From positions 1 through 24,368 of the forward strand of contig UPYT01000030.1 of assembly GCA_900538475.1 (NCBI GenBank): a stretch of DNA of 24,368 bases, written 5' to 3'. The notes beneath the pieces are model-generated. The model was not told where the DNA came from and did not search any database. It saw nothing but the letters and a program-made list of their open reading frames with translations. Positions 12,582 to 20,350 of the stretch are shown here, one piece after another (the stretch's first letter is position 1; each line of letters starts with the position of its first letter). This stretch comes from an uncultured Clostridium sp. (GTDB taxonomy: Bacteria; Bacillota; Clostridia; Lachnospirales; Lachnospiraceae). The position numbers were made by a program, and so were the translations under genes.

Positions 12582-14957
12582 ATGGAAGCGTTGGCAGCAA
12601 AAAAAACCTGTATTCGGATTTCTGTGCGAAATCTGGTGGAGTTTGTGATTCGAAGCGGTGATATTGATAACCGGAGAACAGCAGGGGCAGAGAAAGATGC
12701 CATGCAGGCAGGCAGCAGGATTCACAGAAAGCTGCAGAAGCGAATGGGGGCAGATTACCGACCGGAGGTGGTTCTGCGCCATACTGTGGAAATGGACGGA
12801 TACCAGATTTTGCTGGAGGGACGGGCTGACGGAGTGATAGAGTCACCGACAGAGACGGTTATTGATGAAATCAAGGCTGTATATATGGATTTACGATTAT
12901 TAGAAGAGCCGGTTCCCGTTCATCTGGCCCAGGCCCTTTGCTATGCCTATATGTATGGCTGCAGCCATAATCTGGAGAGAATCGGGATTCAGCTGACTTA
13001 CTGCAGCATTGAGACAGAGGAGATTCGGCGTTTTCGCCAGGACAGAACCTGGGAGGAACTGGAGGAGTGGTTTGAGGGACTGATTCATGAATATGTCAAG
13101 TGGGCTGAATATCTCTACCGCCATGGACTTCGCAGAGAAGAATCCTTAAAGGAGCTTTCCTTTCCCTATGAGTACAGGAAGGGGCAGAAGGAGCTGGCTG
13201 TTTCTGTTTATCGGGCTGTCCGGAGAAAGGCGAATCTGTTTATTCAGGCGCCGACGGGAATTGGGAAAACACTTTCTACTGTTTATCCGGCGCTGAAAGC
13301 GATGGGGGAAGGTTTTGGAGAAAAACTGTTTTATCTGACAGCGAAAACCATTACCCGAAGTGTGGCCGAAGAGTGTTTCGGACTGCTGCGGGAAAAGGGG
13401 CTTTATTTTACCACAGTTACAATAACCGCGAAAGAAAAGCTTTGTCCTATGGAAAAGCCGCAGTGCAATCCAGATGACTGTCCCCTTGCCAAGGGACATT
13501 TCGATCGGGTGAATGATGCGGTTTTTGCTGTGATCCATGAGCAGAAGGCCATAACCAGAGAGGTGATTCTGGAGTATTCCGAACAGTTTTGTGTCTGTCC
13601 TTTCGAATTCTGCCTCGATATCAGCAACTGGGCAGACGGAATCATCTGCGATTATAATTATGTGTTTGATTCCTCGGCCAGGCTGAAACGGTATTTTTCC
13701 GATGGGGTTTCCGGCGAATACCTGTTTTTGATTGATGAGGCCCACAATCTGGTGGGGCGGGCGCGGGAGATGTACAGTGCCCAGATAGTCAAGGAAGAGA
13801 TTCTGGAGGTGAAGCGAAGCATTCGGGGACGAAGCAAAAAGCTGGAGCGCGCCCTGGAACGGTGCAACAAAAGTATGCTGGAAATGAAGCGGAGCAAAGA
13901 GGGATATCAGATATTTGAAAATGTTCATCTGCTGGCATCTGAGCTGATGGCGGTTCTGGGTGAGCTGGAGTCTTTCCTGGAAGTGGAAAGAGATTTTCCA
14001 GAAAGGGAGTCCGTTTTGGAATTTTATTTTGAACTGCGCCATTTTCTGAATATGTACGAGGGGCTGGATGAGCATTACCGGATTTACGGGGAGCTGGGAG
14101 AGGATGGAAGGTATGGGCTTCATCTGCTTTGTATCGATCCGTCCAGGCTTTTATCCCAGTGCCTGGAAAAAAGCAGCGGCACAATCCTTTTTTCTGCAAC
14201 TCTGCTTCCTGTCCGCTATTATAAAAGGCTTTTAAGCGGAAATGAGGAGGATTATGCCGTGTATGTCCATTCTCCCTTTGACAGCAAAAATCGGCTGCTT
14301 TTGATTGCGTCAGATGTCAGCAGCAGGTATATCAGAAGAAACAGGGCAGAGTATCAGCGGGTGGTGGATTATATTGAGATTCTGGCACAGAGCCATAAAG
14401 GAAATTACCTGGTGTTCTTTCCGTCTTATCAGTATATGGAAGCAGTGAAGCAGCAGCTGGAGGACAGGACGGAGAGCTGCTTTTCCTGGCGGCTACAGGA
14501 AAGCCACATGACAGAAGCCCAGAGAGAGGAGTTTCTTTTGGAGTTTGAGCGGGAAAGAACGCAGTCCTTTGTAGGGCTATGTGTTTTGGGCGGAATTTTT
14601 TCAGAAGGAATTGATTTGAAGGAGGAACGTCTGGAAGGAGCGATTATCGTAGGAACAGGACTTCCCATGGTTTGTACTGAGCAGGAGATTTTGAAGAAAT
14701 ATTTCGAGGAGCAGGGGGAAAACGGATATGATTACGCTTATCAGTATCCGGGAATGAACAAGGTAATGCAGGCGGCGGGGCGGGTAATCCGCACCGCCGG
14801 GGATCGGGGCGTGATTCTTCTTCTGGACGATCGTTTTCTCAGGCCGGAGGTTCAGCGAATGTTTCCCAGAGAGTGGTCAGAATATGGGCAGGTCACGAGG
14901 CAGACGGTGGGATACTGGCTGGAACGGTTTTGGAAGGATTCTACAGCATGTCAATAA
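12582..14957 (+). CDS. XPD/DinG-type iron-sulfur helicase with N-terminal RecB/Cas4-like nuclease domain (791 aa)
   Basis: ATG 12582 has AAAGG about 10 bp upstream; a TTG at 12564 in the same frame is less likely. N-terminal motifs of a PD-(D/E)XK nuclease are visible: GSRIHRKLQKRM, LEGRADGVI (Asp83) and VIDEIKAVY (Glu95, Lys97). Helicase motifs follow: Walker A QAPTGIGKT near 223, four-Cys iron-sulfur region (LCPMEKPQCNPDDCP near 287-301; FCVCPFEFC near 335-343), DEAH near 384, GTILFSATLLP, and QAAGRVIR near 729. XPD/DinG enzymes unwind DNA 5' to 3' with ATP; the nuclease could cut the displaced strand. Such fusions are a known Firmicutes type, likely in repair. The gene converges on the LysR gene, overlapping it by 17 bp. 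Confidence 0.88.
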   Translation: MEALAAKKTCIRISVRNLVEFVIRSGDIDNRRTAGAEKDAMQAGSRIHRKLQKRMGADYRPEVVLRHTVEMDGYQILLEGRADGVIESPTETVIDEIKAVYMDLRLLEEPVPVHLAQALCYAYMYGCSHNLERIGIQLTYCSIETEEIRRFRQDRTWEELEEWFEGLIHEYVKWAEYLYRHGLRREESLKELSFPYEYRKGQKELAVSVYRAVRRKANLFIQAPTGIGKTLSTVYPALKAMGEGFGEKLFYLTAKTITRSVAEECFGLLREKGLYFTTVTITAKEKLCPMEKPQCNPDDCPLAKGHFDRVNDAVFAVIHEQKAITREVILEYSEQFCVCPFEFCLDISNWADGIICDYNYVFDSSARLKRYFSDGVSGEYLFLIDEAHNLVGRAREMYSAQIVKEEILEVKRSIRGRSKKLERALERCNKSMLEMKRSKEGYQIFENVHLLASELMAVLGELESFLEVERDFPERESVLEFYFELRHFLNMYEGLDEHYRIYGELGEDGRYGLHLLCIDPSRLLSQCLEKSSGTILFSATLLPVRYYKRLLSGNEEDYAVYVHSPFDSKNRLLLIASDVSSRYIRRNRAEYQRVVDYIEILAQSHKGNYLVFFPSYQYMEAVKQQLEDRTESCFSWRLQESHMTEAQREEFLLEFERERTQSFVGLCVLGGIFSEGIDLKEERLEGAIIVGTGLPMVCTEQEILKKYFEEQGENGYDYAYQYPGMNKVMQAAGRVIRTAGDRGVILLLDDRFLRPEVQRMFPREWSEYGQVTRQTVGYWLERFWKDSTACQ

Positions 14958-15819
14958 ACTGCCGGGCGGCCTGAGACAAAGGAATGTTTTCGTTATAGGC
15001 AACTACCATCTGCCGGGCAGGAAGCTGTTCTTCCAGATGAACAATAAACAGATCCGGGTCGTTTTCCGGGATACAGTAATCTGGTACAAAGGCAATGCCC
15101 AGTCCGATGCGGGCCAGATCAATCAGCAGTTCATTGCTGGAAAGCTCAATTTCAGGAACCAGATCCAGTTGATGACGCTGGAACATACTGTGGAGAAATT
15201 CACTGGTTGTGCTTTTCCGATCCAGCATAAGGATGGGGCAGGTCTGCAGCTCCTTTAAAGTGACTGTTTTTCCGCGGAGAGAGCCGTATTCGTCATTGGC
15301 AGCAAAAACATCGTGAAACTCGTGGATAATCCGCACATTCTGAGTGTTGGAAAGCCCGGAATTGGGATAGTTGGTAATGGCAAAGTCTACCTGGCCGGAT
15401 TCAAGCAGCTTTGCACAGGCAATGGAGGTCTGGTTTGTGACCTTAATGTGGACGTTGGGATATTTGCGGTGGAATTCCTTTAAATAGGGAATCAGGTAGT
15501 AGCGGCAGATGGTATCGCTGGCGCCAATCCGAAGCTGTCCTCCGTTTAGAGTATTAGCCTCAAGCAGCTGGTTTTCTCCCTGCTTAATCAGGTTCATGGC
15601 TGGTTCAATATGTTTTAAAAGGATTTCCCCCTCCGGCGTCAGCTGAACTCGCTTAGTGCTGCGGATAAAAAGAGGCTGGTTTAATTTTTTTTCCAGAACC
15701 TTGATTGACTGGCTTACTGCAGACTGAGAAATAAACAGCTGTTTGGATGCTTCTGAGAAGCTTAGGGTATTTGCTACATGATAAAAGACCTTGTATAATT
15801 CATAATTAATATCCATCAT
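14941..15819 (-). CDS. LysR family transcriptional regulator (291-292 aa)
   Basis: The minus-strand start is ATG 15819-15817 or, more likely, 15816-15814, because AAGGAGG lies only four bases from the first. Residues 1-60 are the LysR winged helix-turn-helix: YKVFYHVANTLSFSEASKQL, FISQSAVSQSIKVLEKKL and STKRVQLTPEGEILL. Residues about 90-292 are the effector domain (LRIGASDTICRYYLIPYL; KEFHRKYPNVHIKVTN; LARIGLGIAFVPDYC). The length is normal for the family. The ligand cannot be read from sequence; I do not assign CysB- or CcpC-type function. It is divergent from purC with 179 bp between, so it may control itself and the promoter opposite, as LysR proteins often do. Confidence 0.9.
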   Translation of the reverse strand: MMDINYELYKVFYHVANTLSFSEASKQLFISQSAVSQSIKVLEKKLNQPLFIRSTKRVQLTPEGEILLKHIEPAMNLIKQGENQLLEANTLNGGQLRIGASDTICRYYLIPYLKEFHRKYPNVHIKVTNQTSIACAKLLESGQVDFAITNYPNSGLSNTQNVRIIHEFHDVFAANDEYGSLRGKTVTLKELQTCPILMLDRKSTTSEFLHSMFQRHQLDLVPEIELSSNELLIDLARIGLGIAFVPDYCIPENDPDLFIVHLEEQLPARQMVVAYNENIPLSQAARQFIDML

Positions 15820-15843
15820 TAGTCCTCCTTATAAGTATGTTCT

Positions 15844-15873
15844 ATCTTACCATAAAAACTAATAAAATGTAAA
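15844..15873 (-). promoter_or_regulatory. Probable promoter of the LysR gene
   Basis: On the minus strand TTTACA (complement of 15868-15873) is followed by an 18-bp spacer ending TGG, and then TAAGAT (complement of 15844-15849), giving an extended -10. It lies about 25 bp before the LysR start. Confidence 0.5.
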
Positions 15874-15917
15874 GAGAGAATGGGAAAACCGCCAAAAATA
15901 AAAGATAGGTATTGATT

Positions 15918-15947
15918 TTTACATATCAGATCGCTTATGCTTATTAT
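15918..15947 (+). promoter_or_regulatory. Probable promoter of purC
   Basis: TTTACA (15918-15923, 5 of 6 to consensus), an 18-bp spacer, and TATTAT (15942-15947, 5 of 6). AGATAG just upstream (15903-15908) is the inverse of CTATCT at 15842-15847 in the LysR promoter, so a shared regulator site is possible but unproven. The leader is about 45 nt, too short for a purine riboswitch. Confidence 0.5.
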
Positions 15948-15998
15948 GGAGCAGGCAGAAAATGCCGCAATTTATAATTACACAGCGAGGTACATAAC

Positions 15999-16862
15999 AT
16001 GAAACCCTTTAAAGAAGGAAAAGTACGTGAAATCTATGATAATGGTGACAGCCTGATTATGGTTGCTACAGACCGGATCAGTTGTTTTGACGTGATTCTG
16101 AACAATGTAGTAACAAAAAAGGGCACAGTACTGACTCAGATGTCCAAGTTCTGGTTTGATCTGACAGAGGATATTCTTCCCAACCATATGATCTCTGTTG
16201 ATGTAAATGATATGCCTGAGTTTTTCCGGCAGCCGCAGTTTGACGGCAACAGCATGATGTGCAAAAAGCTGAACATGCTTCCGCTGGAATGTATTGTAAG
16301 AGGATATATCACAGGCAGCGGCTGGGCCAGCTACCAGAAAACAGGAACCGTCTGCGGCATCAAGCTGCCGGAGGGCCTGAAAGAGTCTGATAAGCTGCCG
16401 GAGCCGATTTACACTCCGTCTACAAAGGCTGAGATTGGTGACCACGATGAGAATATTTCTTTTGAGCAGAGCATTGCCCATCTGGAGAAATATTATCCGG
16501 GTCATGGTGAGGAATATGCAGTAAAGCTTCGTGATTTTACTATTGCTCTCTATAAAAAGTGTGCAGATTACGCTTTGAGCCGTGGTATTATTATTGCAGA
16601 TACCAAGTTTGAATTTGGACTGGACGAGAATGGCAATATTGTGATCGGTGATGAAATGCTGACACCGGACAGCTCCCGTTTCTGGCCGGCAGATGGCTAT
16701 GAGCCGGGTCATGGACAGCCGTCCTTTGACAAGCAGTTTGCACGCGACTGGCTGACTGAGCATCCGGGAAATGACTGGACTCTTCCGGAGGAGATCGTAG
16801 AGAAGACCATTGATAAGTATCTTCAGGGATATGAGATGCTGACAGGAAAGAAGCTTCTGTAA
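15999..16862 (+). CDS. purC: Phosphoribosylaminoimidazole-succinocarboxamide synthase
   Basis: SAICAR synthase joins aspartate to CAIR with ATP in de novo purine synthesis, in the cytoplasm. The 287-residue sequence has the family signatures in order: GKVREIYDNGDSLIMVATDR at residues 7-26, CFDVILNN, LECIVRGYITGSGWASY near 97-113, IYTPSTKAEIGDHDENI near 137, IIADTKFEFGLDENGN near 199, and DEMLTPDSSRFWP near 219. Length fits the longer (~290-residue) PurC type rather than the ~235-residue Bacillus type. GAGGT near 15987 is a modest ribosome binding site for ATG 15999. It stands alone: a terminator follows, and the other pur gene here is 3.6 kb away. Confidence 0.96.
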   Translation: MKPFKEGKVREIYDNGDSLIMVATDRISCFDVILNNVVTKKGTVLTQMSKFWFDLTEDILPNHMISVDVNDMPEFFRQPQFDGNSMMCKKLNMLPLECIVRGYITGSGWASYQKTGTVCGIKLPEGLKESDKLPEPIYTPSTKAEIGDHDENISFEQSIAHLEKYYPGHGEEYAVKLRDFTIALYKKCADYALSRGIIIADTKFEFGLDENGNIVIGDEMLTPDSSRFWPADGYEPGHGQPSFDKQFARDWLTEHPGNDWTLPEEIVEKTIDKYLQGYEMLTGKKLL

Positions 16863-16890
16863 AAAATGTTATAGAAATGCTGTTTTGGGA

Positions 16891-16938
16891 GATACCTTTT
16901 TTGCCGGATGTCTGGTGAGAAAGGTATCTGCTTTTTAT
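16891..16938 (+). terminator. Rho-independent terminator after purC
   Basis: AGATACCTTT (16891-16900) pairs perfectly with AAAGGTATCT (16921-16930) across a 20-nt loop. GCTTTTTA follows. It lies 29 bp after the purC stop. Confidence 0.75.
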
Positions 16939-16988
16939 GTCATAGGAAAGTGAGGCACAAGAACAAAAGAGACGGGGAGGAATTGAGC

Positions 16989-17730
16989 TTGAAAGAGAGT
17001 AATACGCAAGATCTGACGATTGGCCGTCCCATTGTTCAGATTCTTTTATTTGCCATTCCATTGGTGCTTGGAACGCTGTTTCAGCAGCTCTACAGCTTTG
17101 TGGATACGGTAATTGTAGGTCGTTTTATAGGTGTAGATGCCCTGGCGGCAGTTGGAACTACCTATTCGCTGAATTTTTTGATTCTCGGATTTGCCCAGGG
17201 GCTGTGCGTAGGATTTGGAATATTCGGTATCTGCTATTGGTGCGGTAGTGATGCAGGGAGCGATCAACAGTCTGGGCAGTGTAGCAGTTGCCGCACAGAC
17301 AGCAGGAGAAAAAATTCGTCAGATGTTTACACTTCCTATGGAAAGTGTGGGTATGGCGATGGCCACTTATGTGGGGCAGAACTATGGTGCAAAAAAGATT
17401 GACCGCATTTATCAGGGAATTCGCAGTGGGTTAACGATTCAGTATAGCTACTGTGCCGTGATCTGGGTTGTTATTTTTGTGATGAAAACACCTTTGGTAG
17501 GGCTTGTCCTTAGTGAAACAACAAGTGCAACAGCAACTGGGGCAGTAGAGTATCTGACAGTTATGAGTGCTTTGTTTTTTATTCATGGCTCGCTGATGAT
17601 TATGAGAAATACACTGCAGGGCTTGGGCTACAGTATGCAGGCAATTATTTCTGGGAGGATCAAAAAGCCGCTGTATATCTGGAATGAACGTCCAGTAAAC
17701 AGCGGTTTTTTGTATTGTCAGAATTTTTAA
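16989..17730 (+). pseudogene. MATE family efflux transporter remnant with internal deletion
   Basis: A TTG start at 16989 with GGAGG at 16976-16980 begins LKESNTQDLTIGRPIVQILL, then FAIPLVLGTLFQQLYSFVDT and VIVGRFIGVDALAAVGTTYS: the classic first two helices of a MATE drug/sodium antiporter. After GLCVGFGI (about 17215) the frame is lost. A second frame continues EYSVSAIGAVVMQGAINSLG and FTLPMESVGMAMATYVGQNY, which belongs to the second six-helix half. The central ~180 residues are therefore deleted with a frame change. The C-terminus is cut too: the frame runs into a terminator hairpin (17662-17711) and ends at TAA 17730. A normal MATE protein has about 450 residues; this cannot be functional. 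Confidence 0.85.
17662..17711. terminator. Bidirectional terminator between MATE remnant and luxS
   Basis: An A tract (17662-17666) and CCGCTGT (17668-17674) pair with ACAGCGG (17699-17705) followed by six T (17706-17711). CTGG/CCAG pair within the loop. U tracts are available on both strands, so it can end luxS transcripts (minus) as well as the remnant's (plus). Confidence 0.8.
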
Positions 17731-17748
17731 TTGCGGGTATTCGGTGTG

Positions 17749-18228
17749 TTATTCCGGATAAATCAGACGTTCATCGTCAATTCCTTCAATAACTTCACAG
17801 AGATAGCGATCAGCCAGATATTTTGCCATATTCAGATTCATGTCCAAATAGTTACCGCAGTCTTTGGCACAGGCTCCCGGTACTTCACCTTCAAAATCGC
17901 GTATGAAATGGAACATGTCACGCACCAGAGGAACAATATCTCTGGAAGAGTAATCTCCGGCCAAAAGCAGGTAGAAGCCAGTCCGGCAGCCCATGGGGCC
18001 GAAATAAATGACACGATCCCGGAACAGCTCGTGATTACGCAGGAAAGTAGCTCCCAGATGCTCAATCGTGTGAATTTCTGCAGTATTCATTACTGGTTCA
18101 AAATTCGGACGAGTCATGCGAAGATCAAAGGTGGTAATAACAGATTCACCTGCCATATCTTTTCTGGAAACATAGATTCCGGGAAGCAGTTTCAGGTGAT
18201 CGATAGTAAAGCTTGTGATTTTTTCCAT
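17749..18228 (-). CDS. luxS: S-ribosylhomocysteine lyase (autoinducer-2 synthase)
   Basis: LuxS cleaves S-ribosylhomocysteine to homocysteine and DPD, the precursor of autoinducer-2, recycling the product of SAM-dependent methylation. The 159-residue protein has the metal site HTIEH (His53, His57, with Glu56 as base), the catalytic Cys81 in GPMGCRTGFYLL, and the third metal ligand Cys124 in GACAKDCGNYLDMNL. Length is normal (about 155-160). GGAGG lies 10 bases before ATG on the minus strand. It is a single gene; pfs and other methyl-cycle genes are not adjacent, and no SAM riboswitch is seen in its short leader. Confidence 0.96.
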   Translation of the reverse strand: MEKITSFTIDHLKLLPGIYVSRKDMAGESVITTFDLRMTRPNFEPVMNTAEIHTIEHLGATFLRNHELFRDRVIYFGPMGCRTGFYLLLAGDYSSRDIVPLVRDMFHFIRDFEGEVPGACAKDCGNYLDMNLNMAKYLADRYLCEVIEGIDDERLIYPE

Positions 18229-18253
18229 AGAATATAAACCTCCATAGTGTAGT

Positions 18254-18281
18254 AGTATAGCATAATCTTAAATATTATGAA
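18254..18281 (-). promoter_or_regulatory. Probable promoter of luxS
   Basis: On the minus strand TATACT (complement of 18254-18259) is preceded by TGC, an extended -10. TTCATA (complement of 18276-18281) lies 16 bp upstream as a weak -35. The leader is about 20 nt. Confidence 0.5.
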
Positions 18282-18332
18282 AGACTAATCTTGTACGTGT
18301 GATAGAATCTTACATAAAATTTGAATTTTTAC

Positions 18333-18361
18333 TTTACAGACTGCTGTATCTGTGATAAAAT
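18333..18361 (+). promoter_or_regulatory. Promoter of tRNA-Ala
   Basis: TTTACA (18333-18338), a 17-bp spacer, then TAAAAT (18356-18361) with TG at 18353-18354 (extended -10). It starts transcription about 10 bp before the tRNA. Confidence 0.7.
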
Positions 18362-18377
18362 ATGTACCAGATTACAT

Positions 18378-18450
<73 letters not shown>

Positions 18451-18480
18451 TTTACAAATTTTTATTTTATGAGAGCATTG

Positions 18481-18509
18481 AAAAACTTCCATTTTTGTGG
18501 GAGTTTTTT
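18481..18509 (+). terminator. Terminator downstream of tRNA-Ala
   Basis: ACTTCCA (18485-18491) pairs with TGGGAGT (18498-18504, one G-U pair) around TTTTTG. An A tract precedes and a T tract follows (18504-18509), so it may work in both directions. Confidence 0.7.
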
Positions 18510-18513
18510 GTTT

Positions 18514-18569
18514 CATAGGAACATAGGAAATTTAAAGATTTTCCGGATTTTTTCCTGAGACTTCCTATG
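18514..18569. repeat. CATAGGAA tandem copies and inverted copy
   Basis: CATAGGAA occurs twice in tandem (18514-18521 and 18522-18529) and once inverted as TTCCTATG (18562-18569). The inverted pair could form a hairpin with a 32-nt loop. Its role is unclear; a small remnant of a mobile or regulatory element is possible. Confidence 0.35.
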
Positions 18570-18586
18570 CCTTTTTATAAATTTTC

Positions 18587-18700
18587 TTACGCAATTATAA
18601 GTTCTAAATCTTCGTAGATTCCCGGTCTTATTTTTTTACCAAATCGAACAAAAGAAGGAAGTCTATCATCCCATTTTTTCACTTGATGTTGAAACAATTT
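18587..18700 (-). pseudogene. C-terminal fragment of an unidentified minus-strand gene
   Basis: Between a TAG (complement of 18701-18703) and a TAA (complement of 18587-18589) the minus strand reads FQHQVKKWDDRLPSFVRFG, then KKIRPGIYEDLELIIA. The composition is strongly protein-like, but there is no start codon with a ribosome binding site. The rest of this 300-bp gap (18530-18769) shows nothing else I can support. I take it as the tail of a deleted gene, perhaps left by an insertion beside the tRNA. Family unknown. Confidence 0.3.
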
Positions 18701-18769
18701 CTACAATTCAGTCCGGTGTGCCATGACATCCTGGAAACTGTCAGAGAAACGTAAGATTCCGGTAAAGCA

Positions 18770-18798
18770 TTGGGGGAGGTTTTGTGGGATAATATACT
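18770..18798 (+). promoter_or_regulatory. Probable promoter of the membrane-anchored protein gene
   Basis: TTGGGG (18770-18775), a 17-bp spacer and TATACT (18793-18798). It lies about 48 bp before ATG 18846 and its AAAGGAG site (18832-18838). Confidence 0.5.
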
Positions 18799-18845
18799 TG
18801 AGAGAAACGGAAAAACGGAATGACTGCCGGGAAAGGAGAAATTAA

Positions 18846-19648
18846 ATGGAGAGCGCCTTTCTTATGAGCAGGGACTGTTTCGTGCCTGGCGTGTGTTTTC
18901 TTCTGGGATGGGGTTTGATATTCCTGTTTATAATCTGTTCCGAATGTACAAAAATTATCAGCTCTGCAGGGAGGGGCAGGAGCTGGACTGGGATGAAAAA
19001 TGTCTGGTGAAGGTTCAGGATGAAAAATGTTTTCGGTGGCTGGTGTTTGTTCTGGTGCAGGGAATGCTTCTGGGGGGCACGGTTCTCGTGGTGCTGCTGG
19101 CTCAGGTGGTTCCGAATCTGGGAGCTGTGACAGTTGCGGAATTTGCGGAGAATTATAATGATCTGACAAAATATTTTTACAGCGAACATAAGGAACGGTG
19201 CCTGAATAAAAATGGAATGTGGGAGGAAGAGACGTCCTTTTCCGATTCTGTGACTATTGGGGTTGGGAACCGCATGCTTCCGGAGTTTCAGTACCAGACA
19301 GAGAATGGGATAGTGACTGCTGTGTCGTTTTCCATAGAGCTTCTGGAACAGAAGGAGCCGGTTTCCGGCTATGAAACGCAGATGGCTCTGGCAGCCCTGT
19401 CCTTTGCGGCAGGACGTCAGGGAACCGGGGGATTTCTTCAGAACTTTCGGCCTATACTTTATGAGATAGAAGAGAATGGAAAACGGGACTGGAATTTTTG
19501 CACAGAAGATGTGGAGATTTCCTGGAGAAGAGAGAGCAAAGGGTATCATGAGGAAGCTTTTTCCAATGGACTGACGGTTTATTTTCCAAAGGAGGATGCA
19601 GCGCATACCTGCTACCGGATGGACTTTCAGATGAAGTTGATAAAATAA
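18846..19648 (+). CDS. Membrane-anchored hypothetical protein, probable frameshift near its start
   Basis: The main frame (GTG 18893 or ATG 18908 to TAA 19646-19648, 251 aa from the GTG) lacks a ribosome binding site at its own starts but is open back to 18824, with protein-like sequence GERLSYEQGLFRAWRVFSSG before the GTG. A perfect AAAGGAG (18832-18838) serves ATG 18846, which is in another frame and yields only 54 codons. Losing one G after ATGG (18846-18849) explains this: ATG-GGA-GAG-CGC would give MGERLSYEQ joined to the long frame. The protein has a cytoplasmic N-terminus, one membrane segment (WLVFVLVQGMLLGGTVLVVL, about 55 residues after the GTG) and an outer domain of about 170 residues with no recognised motif. 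It may be a phase-variable gene, a recent pseudogene, or a sequence error. Confidence 0.6.
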
Positions 19649-19712
19649 GACGGGAAAACGGCCTGATTTGGGACAGCGAAAAATCTTCATTTCCTTGATC
19701 CTGTTTTTGTGT

Positions 19713-19718
19713 TATACT
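19713..19718 (+). promoter_or_regulatory. Extended -10 element before the sigma-like gene
   Basis: TATACT at 19713-19718 is preceded by TGT (TGTTATACT). The -35 position (about 19690-19695, TTCCTT) is weak. It lies 36 bp before ATG 19754. Confidence 0.45.
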
Positions 19719-19753
19719 GACAGGAAATGATGTGCAGGAGGAAAGAAAGAGTT

Positions 19754-20311
19754 ATGCATGATGATGTTTATCAGATGTATCTGGAAGAAATAGGGATTCT
19801 TACACCCTGTACCCCTGAGGAGGAGGCAGTCCTTCTGGAGCGGGTGAAGCTGGGAGATGCAGATGCAAAGAACCGGCTTATGGAAGGAACACTTGGCTAT
19901 ATTGTAGAGCTGGTAAAAGCGTATGAGAATCAGGGTCTGCCTCTGGGAGATCTGGTTCAGGAGGCAAATATGGCTGTAATCATGGCTTTAGGAGAGCCGG
20001 AAAGTCTGAATTTTGGAGATTCAGGAGACGTGGAGGGACTGACAGCTTTTCGCAGTTATATTAAGAAACAGGTGGAAGAGGCGCTTCAGACAGCTCTTGC
20101 AGAACAGAAAAATTCTGAACAGGTAGGAGAGGAGCTGTTAGCCCGGGTAAATGTGCTGAAGGATATTTCTCAGCAGATGGCAGAGGAACTGGGACGGGAA
20201 GCCACAGTAGAGGAGCTGGCCCGGAAAATGAAAATGACAGAGGACGAAATTAAGGATATTATGAAGCTGACTCTGGATGCCATGAGCGTTAGCCCTGATG
20301 CAGAGATATAA
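19754..20311 (+). CDS. Sigma-70-like protein lacking region 4 (185 aa)
   Basis: I chose ATG 19754, with AGGAGG at 19736-19741; an ATG at 19727 would place the site inside the gene. Residues 2-40 resemble sigma region 1.2 (YQMYLEEIGILTPCTPEEEA). Residues about 45-120 resemble region 2: RLMEGTLGYIVELVKAYENQ and GLPLGDLVQEANMAVIMAL, then FRSYIKKQVEEALQTALAEQ, in place of the usual FSTYAxWWIRQAI. The aromatic residues that melt the -10 are absent. Residues about 135-180 match region 3 (DISQQMAEELGREATVEELA; RKMKMTEDEIKDIMKLTLDA). Region 4, which reads the -35, is missing: the protein ends at PDAEI. It might be a degenerate sigma factor or regulator binding core RNA polymerase. Confidence 0.75.
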   Translation: MHDDVYQMYLEEIGILTPCTPEEEAVLLERVKLGDADAKNRLMEGTLGYIVELVKAYENQGLPLGDLVQEANMAVIMALGEPESLNFGDSGDVEGLTAFRSYIKKQVEEALQTALAEQKNSEQVGEELLARVNVLKDISQQMAEELGREATVEELARKMKMTEDEIKDIMKLTLDAMSVSPDAEI

Positions 20312-20350
20312 GAACGCCTGGAGAAATATTGATTAGCTATGATGATAAAT

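Noticed and set aside
13146..14123. 325-codon open frame on the minus strand
   Set aside because: It lies fully antisense to the helicase, whose motifs are intact; no ribosome site and no family-like sequence.
15850..15998. Purine riboswitch upstream of purC
   Set aside because: The leader after the likely promoter is about 45 nt, and no conserved purine-aptamer core is seen; the purL leader also lacks it.
17731..18237. 168-codon plus-strand frame
   Set aside because: It is the reverse of luxS, whose active-site residues are all present on the minus strand.
18229..18300. SAM riboswitch upstream of luxS
   Set aside because: The leader is only about 20 nt, too short for any known SAM aptamer.
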